A stretch of 64,000 nucleotides of DNA from Streptomyces sp. NRRL B-1140 (GTDB taxonomy: Bacteria > Actinomycetota > Actinomycetes > Streptomycetales > Streptomycetaceae): NCBI RefSeq assembly GCF_001280065.1, contig NZ_LGEA01000001.1, forward strand, positions 62,001 through 126,000, given 5' to 3'. The position numbers and the translations under genes are program-made. Positions 36,262 through 45,849 of this stretch are shown in pieces; positions within the stretch are counted from its first letter, which is position 1; the number at the start of each line of letters is the position of its first letter. The notes under the pieces were generated by a model. The model was given only the letters and a program-made list of their open reading frames with translations. It did not search any database and was not told where the DNA came from.

Positions 36262-36756
36262 TCAGGACGGCAGCACCCCCTCGTGGGTCAGCAGCCGGAT
36301 CTTGCGGTCCAGACCGCCCGCGTATCCGGTCAGTGCGCCGTCCGCCCCGATCACCCGGTGGCACGGGCGGACCACCAGCAGCGGGTTCGCCCCGATCGCA
36401 CCGCCGACCGCCCGTACCGCTGCCCGGGGCGCTCCGATGCGCGCGGCGATCTCGCCGTACGTGGCCGTCGAGCCGTACGGGATGTCGTCCAGCGCGGCCC
36501 AGACCTTCTCGCGGAAGGCGGTGCCCTCGGTGCGCCAGGCCAGGCGGAACTCCTTCAGTTCCCCGGCGAAGTACGCGCCGAGTTGCTCCTCGGCCTCCCG
36601 GAAGGGCCCCGGGTCGCGCCGCCAGTCGTCCCGCACCTCGCGTCCGCCCTTCTGCCCGGGCACCGACAGGGAGGTCAGCTCGCCGGTCGGGGCGGCGGTG
36701 AGGAGCAGCGGCCCGAGGGGGCCGGGCACACTCGTCCAGTACGTCGGGCAGGTCAT
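36262..36756 (-). CDS. ogt: Methylated-DNA--protein-cysteine methyltransferase
   Basis: A 164-residue suicide repair protein that takes methyl groups from O6-methylguanine onto its active cysteine. The active site PCHRV is present with the following VIGADGALTGYAGGLDRK and the DNA-binding helix (TATYGEIAARIGAPRAAVRAVGGA split near residues 100-123). The start ATG overlaps the stop of the Ada-AlkA gene by four bases (ATGA), so both are made together as a compact alkylation-repair pair. Confidence 0.95.
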   Translation of the reverse strand: MTCPTYWTSVPGPLGPLLLTAAPTGELTSLSVPGQKGGREVRDDWRRDPGPFREAEEQLGAYFAGELKEFRLAWRTEGTAFREKVWAALDDIPYGSTATYGEIAARIGAPRAAVRAVGGAIGANPLLVVRPCHRVIGADGALTGYAGGLDRKIRLLTHEGVLPS

Positions 36757-38168
36757 CGCAACTCCCACTCCCCTGCTGCGCGCAGGTGGTTCACGGCGTA
36801 TGAGCGCCAGGGGCGCCAGTTGTCGGGGGCGTCGAGGCCGGGCGGGGCCACGTCAGGATCGCCGAGGGCACGGGCGCGGATCTCGGCGACGGTACGGGCG
36901 TCCAGACCGGGCACGGCCCGCAGGGCGTCCTGGGCCTCGTCCCGGTCGGCGCCCGGGTCGAGGCGTACGGCCTGGTCGGCGAGGGCGGCGGTGAGCGCCC
37001 CGAGGGCACCGGCGGGCTCGGCCCCGGCCAGCACGGCCGGCTCGGGGAAGAGGTGGGTGAGGCTTCCGCAGGGGGCGTCGAGCGCCTTGCCGTAGCGGCG
37101 TACGAGCCGTTCCGCCTCCGTCCGGCCGGTCAGGGCACGCACCGCGAGTTCCTCCGGGTCGGCGGTGCCCGGCGAGCGCAGCCCGGGCCGGGCGGCGACC
37201 AGGGGTGCGAGCCGGGGGTCGGCGGCGAGGCGCTCGTCGACGGCATACGGGTCGGCGTCGAGGTCGAACAGCCGCCGCAGCCGCTGGACGGCTGTGGTCA
37301 GGTCGCGCGGGTCCGTGAGGTGCAGCCGGGTGTCGAGCCAGCCGCCCGGGTGGGCGCCGGGCCCGGTCCGGGCGGTACCGGGGCGTTCGTCGACGGCGAC
37401 GATGCCGGTGCCGTACGGGAGGCGGAGAGTGCGCCGGTAGGTGCGGGCTCCGGGCGGGCCGCTCACCTCCTCGACACCGGGCACGGCCTCGTGTTCCAGC
37501 AGGTCGAAGACGGGTCCCGCCTGGTAGGGGCCGCGGTGGGCGAGCCGGAGCGGGATGCCGGCGTCAGGGGTGGCGGTGCGGCGGCCCCGGCCCTGTTCGG
37601 GTGCGGCGGCGCGCAGCTCGCTCGGCGTCGACGCGTACACCGCCCGCATGGTGTCGTTGAACTGCCGCACGCTGGCGAAGCCCGACGCGAACGCGATCTC
37701 GGTGATGGGCAGCTCGGTGGTCTGCACCAGGACGCGTGCGGTGTGGGCCCGCTGGGCCCGGGCGAGCGCGACCGGTCCGGCGCCCAGTTCGGCGGTGAGC
37801 TGCCGCTGGACCTGCCGTGCGCTGTAGCCGAGGCGTCCGGCGAGCCCGGCGACGCCCTCCCGGTCGACGACGCCGTCGGCGATCAGCCGGACGGCCCGGC
37901 CGACCACGTCCGCGCGGACGTTCCACTCGGCGGAGCCGGGCACGGCGTCCGGGCGGCACCGCCGGCAGGCCCGGAAGCCCGAGCCCTGCGCGGCGGCGGC
38001 CGTGGCGAAGAACCGTACGTTGGCCCGCTTCGGGGTGACGGCGGGGCAGCTCGGCCGGCAGTAGATGCCGGTCGTCTCGACGGCGAAGAAGAACACGCCG
38101 TCGAAACGGGCGTCCCGGCTGCGCACGGCCTCGTACCTGGTGTCCTCGTCCGTTTCCTGGTTCGTCAC
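36753..38168 (-). CDS. Ada-AlkA fusion: adaptive response regulator and 3-methyladenine DNA glycosylase
   Basis: A 471-residue fusion. Residues 20-80 are the Ada zinc methyl-acceptor domain with the four cysteines C37, C41, C68 and C71 (C37 is the methylphosphotriester acceptor by analogy). Residues about 85-180 hold AraC-type helix-turn-helices (VAGLAGRLGYSARQVQRQL and ITEIAFASGFASVRQFNDTM). Residues about 200-470 are AlkA: N-terminal domain, then HhH-GPD with DAPCGSLTHLFPEPAVLA and LDAPDNWRPWRSYAVNHL. It senses alkylation, activates transcription and excises bases in one chain. GTG 38168; downstream ogt is coupled. Confidence 0.93.
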   Translation of the reverse strand: MTNQETDEDTRYEAVRSRDARFDGVFFFAVETTGIYCRPSCPAVTPKRANVRFFATAAAAQGSGFRACRRCRPDAVPGSAEWNVRADVVGRAVRLIADGVVDREGVAGLAGRLGYSARQVQRQLTAELGAGPVALARAQRAHTARVLVQTTELPITEIAFASGFASVRQFNDTMRAVYASTPSELRAAAPEQGRGRRTATPDAGIPLRLAHRGPYQAGPVFDLLEHEAVPGVEEVSGPPGARTYRRTLRLPYGTGIVAVDERPGTARTGPGAHPGGWLDTRLHLTDPRDLTTAVQRLRRLFDLDADPYAVDERLAADPRLAPLVAARPGLRSPGTADPEELAVRALTGRTEAERLVRRYGKALDAPCGSLTHLFPEPAVLAGAEPAGALGALTAALADQAVRLDPGADRDEAQDALRAVPGLDARTVAEIRARALGDPDVAPPGLDAPDNWRPWRSYAVNHLRAAGEWELR

Positions 38169-38290
38169 AGGTCCAGTCTCCCGCCCGCGACCGCACGACC
38201 GCTGGCGGGAATCGGACACGACGCTGGGCAGGGCGCACGGCGGTGAGCGGGGCGCCCACCGCAGTGGACCCGAGCGAGCCGGGGCAAACT

Positions 38291-39397
38291 TCACGCACGC
38301 CAGTGCGCTCCCCGCTTCGCCTCCATCGCGGCGCGGCCCATCGCCCCCTTCCGCTTCCAGTCCTTGCGGATCTCGGCCCGGAGGCGGGCGTCGGTCTTGG
38401 CGACGATGCGCTGGTTCTCCCGCAGCAGCTTGCGGTAGCTCTCCAGCCGGCGCTGCGGCAGCTCACCGCTGTCGATGGCGGCCAGCACGGCGCATCCCGG
38501 CTCCGCCTCGTGGGCGCAGTCGTGGAAGCGGCACCGCTCGGACAGTTCCTCGATCTCGGAGAACACCTGCCCGACACCGGTCCCGGCGTCCCACAGGCCG
38601 ACGCCGCGCAGCCCCGGGGTGTCGATCAGGACGCCCCCGCCGGGCAGGGCGAGCAGGTTGCGCGTGGTGGTGGTGTGGCGGCCCTTGCCGTCGACGTCGC
38701 GGGTGGCCTGGACGTCCATGACGTCCTCGCCGAGCAGCGCGTTGGCGAGGGTCGACTTGCCCGCGCCGGACTGACCGAGCAGGACGGACGTCCCCCACCC
38801 GACGATCGCGGCGAGCACGTCGAGCCCGTCCCCCTCCTGGGAGCTGACCGGCACGACGGGCACGCCGGGCGCGCTCGTCTCCACGTCCTGGACGAGGTGC
38901 GCGAGGGTCACGGCGTCCGGCACGAGGTCGGCCTTGGTGAGGACGACGACCGGCTGGGCCCCGGACTCCCAGGAGAGCGCGAGGAAGCGCTCGATGCGCC
39001 CAAGGTCCAGTTCGAGGGCGAGGGACACGGCGATGACGGCGTGGTCGACGTTGGCCGCGAGGATCTGTCCCTCGGACCGCTGGGAGGAGGTGGAGCGGAC
39101 GAAGGCGGTGCGGCGCGGCAGATAGGTGCGCACGTAGCGCGGGTTTCCGCCGGGTTCGACGGCGACCCAGTCGCCGGTGCACACCACCCGGAGGGGGTCG
39201 TGCGGGGTGACGAAGGCGGTGTCGGCCCGCAGCATCCCGCCGGCGGTGACGACGTCGCACTGCCCGCGGTCGACCCGCACGACCCGGCCGGGCAGCAGCC
39301 CTTCGGCCTCGTACGGGGCGAACGCCTCGGCCCAGGCGTCGTCCCAGCCGTAGGGGGTGAGCGCGGAGGAAACGGATGAAGCAGAGGAGGAAGACAA
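38291..39397 (-). CDS. rsgA: Ribosome small subunit-dependent GTPase A
   Basis: A 368-residue late 30S assembly GTPase. The domain is circularly permuted as in all RsgA proteins: G4 (VVVLTKADLV) precedes G1 (LLGQSGAGKSTLANAL) and G3 (DTPGLRG). An N-terminal OB fold (RVVRVDRGQCDVVTAGG) and a C-terminal zinc knuckle (RCRFHDCAHEAEPGC) frame it. The start is probably TTG 39397, eight bases after GGAAGG; no ATG or GTG sits at the right place. A 22-codon small frame with a strong ribosome site lies just upstream on the same strand. Confidence 0.92.
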   Translation of the reverse strand: MSSSSASSVSSALTPYGWDDAWAEAFAPYEAEGLLPGRVVRVDRGQCDVVTAGGMLRADTAFVTPHDPLRVVCTGDWVAVEPGGNPRYVRTYLPRRTAFVRSTSSQRSEGQILAANVDHAVIAVSLALELDLGRIERFLALSWESGAQPVVVLTKADLVPDAVTLAHLVQDVETSAPGVPVVPVSSQEGDGLDVLAAIVGWGTSVLLGQSGAGKSTLANALLGEDVMDVQATRDVDGKGRHTTTTRNLLALPGGGVLIDTPGLRGVGLWDAGTGVGQVFSEIEELSERCRFHDCAHEAEPGCAVLAAIDSGELPQRRLESYRKLLRENQRIVAKTDARLRAEIRKDWKRKGAMGRAAMEAKRGAHWRA

Positions 39398-39441
39398 GGG
39401 TGACCCTTCCGAGGTCGGCCCCGGCCCGACGGTCGGTCGGA

Positions 39442-39510
39442 TCAGCCGGCGGCCATGGAGGTGGACTTCATGAACTGGATGCGGGCAGCGCTCATCGCAA
39501 TGACAGCCAT
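39442..39510 (-). CDS. Small 22-residue peptide frame upstream of rsgA
   Basis: ATG 39510 is preceded by AGGAGG (39525-39520) with a 9-base spacer, the best ribosome site in this region. The peptide starts MAVIAMSAAR, continues through IQFMK and ends STSMAAG; it has four methionines and no strongly hydrophobic segment. Its stop lies 44 bases before the TTG start of rsgA. It may be a leader peptide coupled to rsgA translation or an independent small protein. It has no recognisable family. Confidence 0.6.
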   Translation of the reverse strand: MAVIAMSAARIQFMKSTSMAAG

Positions 39511-39594
39511 CGGTCGACACCTCCTCGTCGCTCGGTACTTCGCTCCGCACGGAACCCGTGCACGGAACCGCGGTGTGCGCGGAACCGACGTCAC

Positions 39595-39623
39595 GGTATC
39601 CCGCCGTGACGCGGGTGCGTCAA
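39595..39623 (-). promoter_or_regulatory. Candidate promoter for the small peptide and rsgA
   Basis: On the minus strand TTGACG (39623-39618), a 17-base spacer and GATACC (39600-39595) form a plausible vegetative promoter about 85 bases before the small frame. The -35 overlaps the stop codon of the upstream CBM2 fusion gene. Three GGAACC motifs (39551, 39564, 39581 on the plus strand) lie between promoter and start. Confidence 0.5.
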
Positions 39624-41110
39624 CCGCTTTTCACACAGGCCTGGCCGTTCAGCTCGAAGTCGTAGGGCGCGGAGTTCTTGCCGCGCCAGGAGGCCAGGAA
39701 GCCGAAGGCCAGGTCGCCGCCCGCGGGGACCGACTTGTTGTAGTCGGCGGCCGTGGCGCTGACGCGGGAGCCGTCCTGGGAGACGGAGGCGTCCCACATC
39801 TGGCCGACCTGCTGGCCGTCCCGGAACGACCAGGCGACGCGCCAGGCGTCGAGGGGCCGGGTGCTGGTGACGGTGACGGTGGCCTGGAAGCCGTCGGGCC
39901 ACTGGTTGACCAGGTCGTACTCGACCCTGCAGACGGGTTCCTCGTTCTCGTCGGGTTCGGCCCGGTCGGTGGGCGAGGAGGTGCCCTGCGGTTCGGTGTG
40001 GCGGTTCTTGTCCTCCGGCTTGCGGGACTTCTCCGGCCGCTTCGAGGTCGGGGTGTTCCGGTCGGCCGGTTGCGACGTCGCGGGCGGCAGGGACGGGGCG
40101 GACGGCAGGGGCGGAGCGCTGTCGGCCACCGGCTGCCGGTCGCCGCCGGGTGCGCCGAGGTCGTCGCCGTCGCCGCCGAAGGGCATCAGGGAGACCCCGA
40201 GGGCCAGCACGGAGACCAGGACCGCGGCGACGAGGAGGCCGTTGCGGGCGACGCGCGCCTTCTGTTCGCCGTCCTCCGGTTCCGCGCCCGTCCTGTCCGC
40301 CGAGCCGGGCCGGCCGGCACCGAGCCGCACCTCGGCGGCGCGGCGGCGGCGCTCCAGGTAGGCGAGGCCTCCCCAGCCGATCACGCCGCCGGCCAGCGCC
40401 CCGGGCAGGGCGCCGCCGTGCAGGCGCAGACAGGCGGCGGCCTCGGCGCACTGCACGCAGGTGGCGAGGTGGCGGGAGAGGTCGCCGGGGGCCTCGGCGG
40501 CGGAGGAGCGGGTGACGGCGTCCAGCAGGCGGGCGTAGCTGCGGCACCGGCCGTCCATGGGCGTGTCGAGGTGGTTGCGGTGGCAGCGGTCCCGGAACAG
40601 GGTGCGCACCTGCTGGAGTTCCTCGGCGGCGCCGGCCGGATCGAGTCCCAGGCGGCGGGCGACCAGGGGCAGCGGCAGCGCCTCCACCTCGGCGAACCAG
40701 AGCAGTTCGGCGTCCGGCTGCTGCAGGTCGCGCAGGCCGCGCAGCGCGAGCGGGCGCTGCAGGGGCGGGCCGGTGTAGCGGGCGGCCGCGTCCGAGTTGA
40801 GCCACAGGCGCAGGTCGGGGTCGAGTTTGTGGCCCTGTCCCGCCTCCTCCCAGGCCGCTGCCGTGGTGCGTACCGAGGTCAGCAGCAGGGGTATGCGGGG
40901 CAGCCGGGCAGGGCGGCGGGCGGTGCCGCGGACCTGGCCGGTCTCGGCGGCCCGGGCCTCGCGCACGCCGTGCGCGAACGCCTCGCGGCCGAGCTGTGCG
41001 GCGGCCGTGGAACCGGACGTGCACAGGTCCGCGTACGCGAGGACCGCGTCCCAGCACTCGGAGAACAGCGCGGCCTCGGTGGCGTCCTGAGGGGTCGGCA
41101 GGTCGGGCAT
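39620..41110 (-). CDS. Sigma-factor-like / zinc-finger / transmembrane / CBM2 fusion protein
   Basis: A 496-residue protein with an unusual order. Residues about 10-180 look like a degenerate ECF-type sigma factor: helices of a region-2 type and a helix-turn-helix-like LPLPLVARRLGLDPAGAAEE. H214, C218 and C221 form an HxxxCxxC as in zinc-binding anti-sigma domains. A transmembrane helix follows (291-310), then a Pro/Ser/Thr linker, and residues 394-492 form a family 2 carbohydrate-binding module bounded by C394 and C492 with surface tryptophans W404, W427, W439 and W475. The ligand side would be outside the cell. ATG 41110 follows GGAG. Confidence 0.75.
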   Translation of the reverse strand: MPDLPTPQDATEAALFSECWDAVLAYADLCTSGSTAAAQLGREAFAHGVREARAAETGQVRGTARRPARLPRIPLLLTSVRTTAAAWEEAGQGHKLDPDLRLWLNSDAAARYTGPPLQRPLALRGLRDLQQPDAELLWFAEVEALPLPLVARRLGLDPAGAAEELQQVRTLFRDRCHRNHLDTPMDGRCRSYARLLDAVTRSSAAEAPGDLSRHLATCVQCAEAAACLRLHGGALPGALAGGVIGWGGLAYLERRRRAAEVRLGAGRPGSADRTGAEPEDGEQKARVARNGLLVAAVLVSVLALGVSLMPFGGDGDDLGAPGGDRQPVADSAPPLPSAPSLPPATSQPADRNTPTSKRPEKSRKPEDKNRHTEPQGTSSPTDRAEPDENEEPVCRVEYDLVNQWPDGFQATVTVTSTRPLDAWRVAWSFRDGQQVGQMWDASVSQDGSRVSATAADYNKSVPAGGDLAFGFLASWRGKNSAPYDFELNGQACVKSG

Positions 41111-41218
41111 GGGTCTCCTGCATCCACGAGCGAGGTCAACTCACCACATCGGTGTTGTAGTTGGGGGGAACCTCGCGGCAGTGCAAGAGCTTTTCACGCC
41201 TCCCACACAACTGACAAG

Positions 41219-41246
41219 CGCCCTGTTCGGATATCAGGACAGGGCG
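41219..41246. terminator. Weak hairpin in the gap before the CBM2 fusion gene
   Basis: An 8-bp stem CGCCCTGT/ACAGGGCG with a 12-base loop, about 100 bases past the stop of the radical SAM gene and 110 bases before the fusion gene start on the same strand. The rest of 41111-41345 shows no gene. Confidence 0.45.
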
Positions 41247-41345
41247 GCGTCACCCCATAGCTCCGGCCTCGGAGTGTCATACGGGTGCGGCCGCCCTGCG
41301 ACTCGACGCCGCCTCGTACGGAGGGGCGTTGTCATCGAAGCGTTA

Positions 41346-42665
41346 TCAAACGGCGGTGGGTGCGTCGGCCGGGAGGCTGTCCATGAAGGAGCTGACCGAG
41401 AAGACCGCGTTGCCGGCGCCGGGCGGGCCGTAGCCGGGGGGCGAGGAGAGACCGAAGTCCTCCATGGTCTGCCGGTAGGCCTGGAGCAGGCGGATGTGGT
41501 ACTCCAGCGGCGCGCCCTGCGGGTTGGCCTTGCCGAGCGGCGTGGTCGGCTCCGGGCACCAGGTGGTGAAGCGGGGCGTGATGCCGTGCGACATGAAGAA
41601 GCGCAGGCCCTCGGTGGTGGAGTCGATGGCCTCGTCGACCGTCTTGAAGCCGAACGGCTCGGCCATCTCCACGCCCGCCACGAAGTTGGGGATGACGTTG
41701 CGCGCCCCGAAGATCTCGGCCGAGTCGAGGATCCGCTTGTGCCACTCGTCCCGGCCGACGTACCGCTCCTTGCCCGGGCAGTACATCTTGAACAGGTACT
41801 CGTCCCAGACCTCGTAGTTGGGGTGGTAGATCTGCACCCCGTAGTCCTTGAAGCGCTGGACGTCGTCCTTGGGCAGCGCCTGGGCGACGACCTTGCCGAT
41901 CCAGCGGCCCGGGAAGTGCTCCTCGATGGCCTTGGCGTACCGCCCGTAGAAGTCCGCCTCGTCCAGGCCCTGGACCTTCGACGTGATCGCGCCACCGGTG
42001 AGCGTGTACGCGGTGGACACCTTCGCGGTGTCGTACTTGTCGATGATCTCGAGCGCCTCGAGGACCTCGTCGACGTCCTTCACTCCCGTGTACGGGCGGC
42101 CCGCCGCCTTGTGCTGGCGCCAGTTGTGGTTGATGTCGCAGTACTGGCACTCCTCCTTGGCACCGAAGTACTGGCACACGCGGAACGCGGTCAGGTAGAT
42201 CAGGTAGCCCCACTGGATGGTCGGGGCCACCTCCATGACCGACTTCCCGTTGGCGAGGGTGTGCCGGTAGTACTCGGGCATCGGCGGCACTCCGACGTCG
42301 GAGATGCGCTTGCCGTCGAGGTAGAGACCGAGCATGCCGTCGTCGTTCGCGGCGACGCGGTACGGCGAGGACGGGTTCACGCGCACCGAGACGACGGTGC
42401 GGCGCAGGTCGTAGGGGCCGCCGGTGAGGATGATCTCCTCGGGCGGGCGGCGCAGCGCGGCCTCGCCCAGCTCGGGCAGGGTGCCGTGGTCGAAGGAGAA
42501 GATGAAGTACGACTTCGGCTTGACCTCGCCGCCCTCGTTGTCGCTGAGCGCGGACGGGTCGAAGGCGACGCCGCCGCGGAGCAGGTCCTCCTTGAAGACG
42601 GCCTCCCGCGGTACGTGCGGGAACCGCTCCATCAGATCCTCGACCAGCGCGGTACGGCTGCCCAT
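41346..42665 (-). CDS. Radical SAM enzyme with non-standard Cx8Cx2C cluster motif
   Basis: A 439-residue protein. The iron-sulfur cluster cysteines appear to be C164, C173 and C176 (RVCQYFGAKEECQYCDIN), a Cx8Cx2C spacing instead of the classic Cx3Cx2C. The following strand pattern (KVSTAYTLTGGAITSK, then IPNFVAGVEMAEPFGF) fits a radical SAM TIM-barrel, and TGGAI resembles the SAM-binding GGE position. About 150 residues precede the cluster. ATG 42665 follows GGAGGAGAG. No precursor peptide, carrier protein or partner gene is adjacent. The reaction is unknown; I infer only the superfamily. Confidence 0.75.
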   Translation of the reverse strand: MGSRTALVEDLMERFPHVPREAVFKEDLLRGGVAFDPSALSDNEGGEVKPKSYFIFSFDHGTLPELGEAALRRPPEEIILTGGPYDLRRTVVSVRVNPSSPYRVAANDDGMLGLYLDGKRISDVGVPPMPEYYRHTLANGKSVMEVAPTIQWGYLIYLTAFRVCQYFGAKEECQYCDINHNWRQHKAAGRPYTGVKDVDEVLEALEIIDKYDTAKVSTAYTLTGGAITSKVQGLDEADFYGRYAKAIEEHFPGRWIGKVVAQALPKDDVQRFKDYGVQIYHPNYEVWDEYLFKMYCPGKERYVGRDEWHKRILDSAEIFGARNVIPNFVAGVEMAEPFGFKTVDEAIDSTTEGLRFFMSHGITPRFTTWCPEPTTPLGKANPQGAPLEYHIRLLQAYRQTMEDFGLSSPPGYGPPGAGNAVFSVSSFMDSLPADAPTAV

Positions 42666-42792
42666 CCCGTCTCTCCTCCCGGTTCGGACGTACGACTCCT
42701 CACGGTATGCCCCTGGGTGCGCGGGGCCGGTACCCGGGTCCCCCCGAGCCGGTGGAATGCCCCGTTCGTCACCCTCTGTCCTGCGGTGATCG

Positions 42793-43800
42793 TCAGGCTT
42801 CGCGCTCCAGTGCCGCCCAGTCGACCGCGTGCGCCGGCTGCTCGCCGGCCAGCAGCCGTTCCGCCTCCTGCGCGACCGTGAGGCCGAGCCGGGCCAGCTC
42901 GTTGCCCTGGGAGCCGGCAAGGTGGGGGGTGATGAAGGCGCCGGGCAGGTCGTAGAGGGGCGAGTCGGCGGGGAGCGGCTCGGGGTCGGTGACGTCGAGG
43001 ATCGCGGTCAGGCGCCCGGTGCGCAGTTCGGCCACGAGGGCGTCGTGGTCGACCAGCGCACCGCGGGCGGTGTTGATCAGCACGGCTCCGTCGGGCATCA
43101 GGGCCAGCTCGCGGCGGCCGATCATGTGGTGGGTCTCGGGCGTCTCGGGGGCGTGCACGGTGACGATGCCGGACGTGCGCAGCAGCTCGTCCAGGGGCAG
43201 CAGGGGGACGCCGAGGGCGGCGGCTCCGCGTTCGTCGACGTAGGGGTCGGTGAGGACGGGGCGCAGGTCGAAGGGGCGGAGCAGTTCGAGGACGCGGCGG
43301 CCGATGCGGGAGGCGCCGATGACACCGACCCGGCGGCCGTGGTTGCCGATGCCGGGGACGACACCCCAGCCGGTGGAGGGGCGGTCCGTGCGCATCCGGT
43401 CGCGGGCGGCGAGGACGTCCTTCCCGGCGAGCAGGATCATGGCGAGGGTGTACTCGGCGACCGGCAGCGCGTTGGCGACGGCGGCCGAGGAGACGGCGAT
43501 GCCCCGCTCCCACAGGGCGTGGGTGGCGAAGGACTTCACGGAACCCGCCGAGTGCAGCACCGCCCGCAGCCGGGGAGCGGCGTCGAGCACCGTCTCGTCG
43601 ATCCGGGGGCATCCCCAGCCGGTCACCAGGACCTCGGTCCGGGCCAGCGCGTCCCGGACGCGCGGGTCGGCGAAGTCCCGGGCCACGAGGTCCGGATCGA
43701 TGTCCAGGGACTTCCGCAACCGTGCCAGCACCTCGGGCGGGAAGACCTGCGGCACGTTCTCGGCATCCAGGGCGAACAGTGCCTGGGGGCGCTGACTCAA
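42793..43800 (-). CDS. D-isomer-specific 2-hydroxyacid dehydrogenase family protein
   Basis: A 335-residue NAD-dependent dehydrogenase. The dinucleotide motif is VGVIGASRIGRRVLELL (G-x-S-x2-G, one Gly of GxGxxG replaced), and the catalytic Arg, Glu and His sit in INTARGALVDHDAL, VTDPEPLP and ITPHLAGSQGNEL. Substrate is unknown. The start is uncertain: TTG 43800 is eight bases after GGAAGG and opens the conserved part; GTG 43842 is an alternative. It is divergent from the alditol oxidase gene, so both may serve sugar-alcohol or sugar-acid metabolism. Confidence 0.85.
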   Translation of the reverse strand: MSQRPQALFALDAENVPQVFPPEVLARLRKSLDIDPDLVARDFADPRVRDALARTEVLVTGWGCPRIDETVLDAAPRLRAVLHSAGSVKSFATHALWERGIAVSSAAVANALPVAEYTLAMILLAGKDVLAARDRMRTDRPSTGWGVVPGIGNHGRRVGVIGASRIGRRVLELLRPFDLRPVLTDPYVDERGAAALGVPLLPLDELLRTSGIVTVHAPETPETHHMIGRRELALMPDGAVLINTARGALVDHDALVAELRTGRLTAILDVTDPEPLPADSPLYDLPGAFITPHLAGSQGNELARLGLTVAQEAERLLAGEQPAHAVDWAALEREA

Positions 43801-43879
43801 GGAGGTGACCTTCCGGCTCGGGGACGCTGCTGGAACGGCCACCAGGGACAGAAACCGCTCTCTAAGGTCTCTACCGTAG

Positions 43880-45223
<1,344 letters not shown>

Positions 45224-45364
45224 GCGGGGGCGTGGGGGCGAGCCGTCGCCCACCGGGTGCGGATCGGCGCCGGGGGCCACTCGGGTCGCTCCGCGCAGCG
45301 GACTCTTCGGGTGGCGGCGTACGGGCCCGCCCGCGTCAGGCCACGACGTGCGGTGGGCCCGCGG

Positions 45365-45715
45365 TCATGTCGCGGCGTGCGGGCGGGTGCGGGTGGCGGT
45401 GGTCGTGGCGCGGTCGACCTCGTCCTTGACGAGCAGGGACATCAGGGACGCGACGGTCAGTCCCGCCTCGGCCGGGTGGCGCAGCACCTTGCCGGGGTCG
45501 ATCCGGTACGCGTTGGAACGCCCCTCGCGCGTATGGGAGAGGTACCCGTCGTGCTCCAGGTCGGCGATGATCTTCTGCACGGCTCGTTCGGTGAGGCGGC
45601 AGTGGGCCGCTATGTCCCGGATACGAGCACTGTGGTTGTCGGCAATGGCAGCCAGCACACGCGCATGGTTGGTGAGGAACGTCCATCCGGTGTGTGGCTC
45701 GGGCACTCCATCCAT
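45365..45715 (-). CDS. Winged helix-turn-helix regulator (MarR-like)
   Basis: A 116-residue DNA-binding protein: the helix-turn-helix ARIRDIAAHCRLTERAVQKI (residues about 30-49) followed by IADLEHDGYLSHTREGRSNAY as wing. It lacks the long dimerisation helices of classic MarR, so it may be a minimal member. ATG 45715 follows GGAG. It is convergent with aldO and divergent from the STAS-ANTAR gene; its target cannot be told from layout. Confidence 0.8.
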   Translation of the reverse strand: MDGVPEPHTGWTFLTNHARVLAAIADNHSARIRDIAAHCRLTERAVQKIIADLEHDGYLSHTREGRSNAYRIDPGKVLRHPAEAGLTVASLMSLLVKDEVDRATTTATRTRPHAAT

Positions 45716-45849
45716 GCTCCAACTCTAGCGACAGAACATTCACGCACCCAAAAACACGTACTGCGTTTCATGTATTGGTTGACGGTCGTGGGGTAGAGAG
45801 GCAACGCTGGAAGCGAGGGCAAGGCGAACGGACGAGGGAGAACAGGGCC

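Noticed and set aside
39551..39586. Three GGAACC copies resembling ECF-sigma -35 boxes
   Set aside because: No matching -10 at the right distance on that strand and no gene follows on it.
45231..45252. GGGCGA/TCGCCC hairpin after aldO
   Set aside because: Six base pairs only with bulges; too weak to call a terminator.
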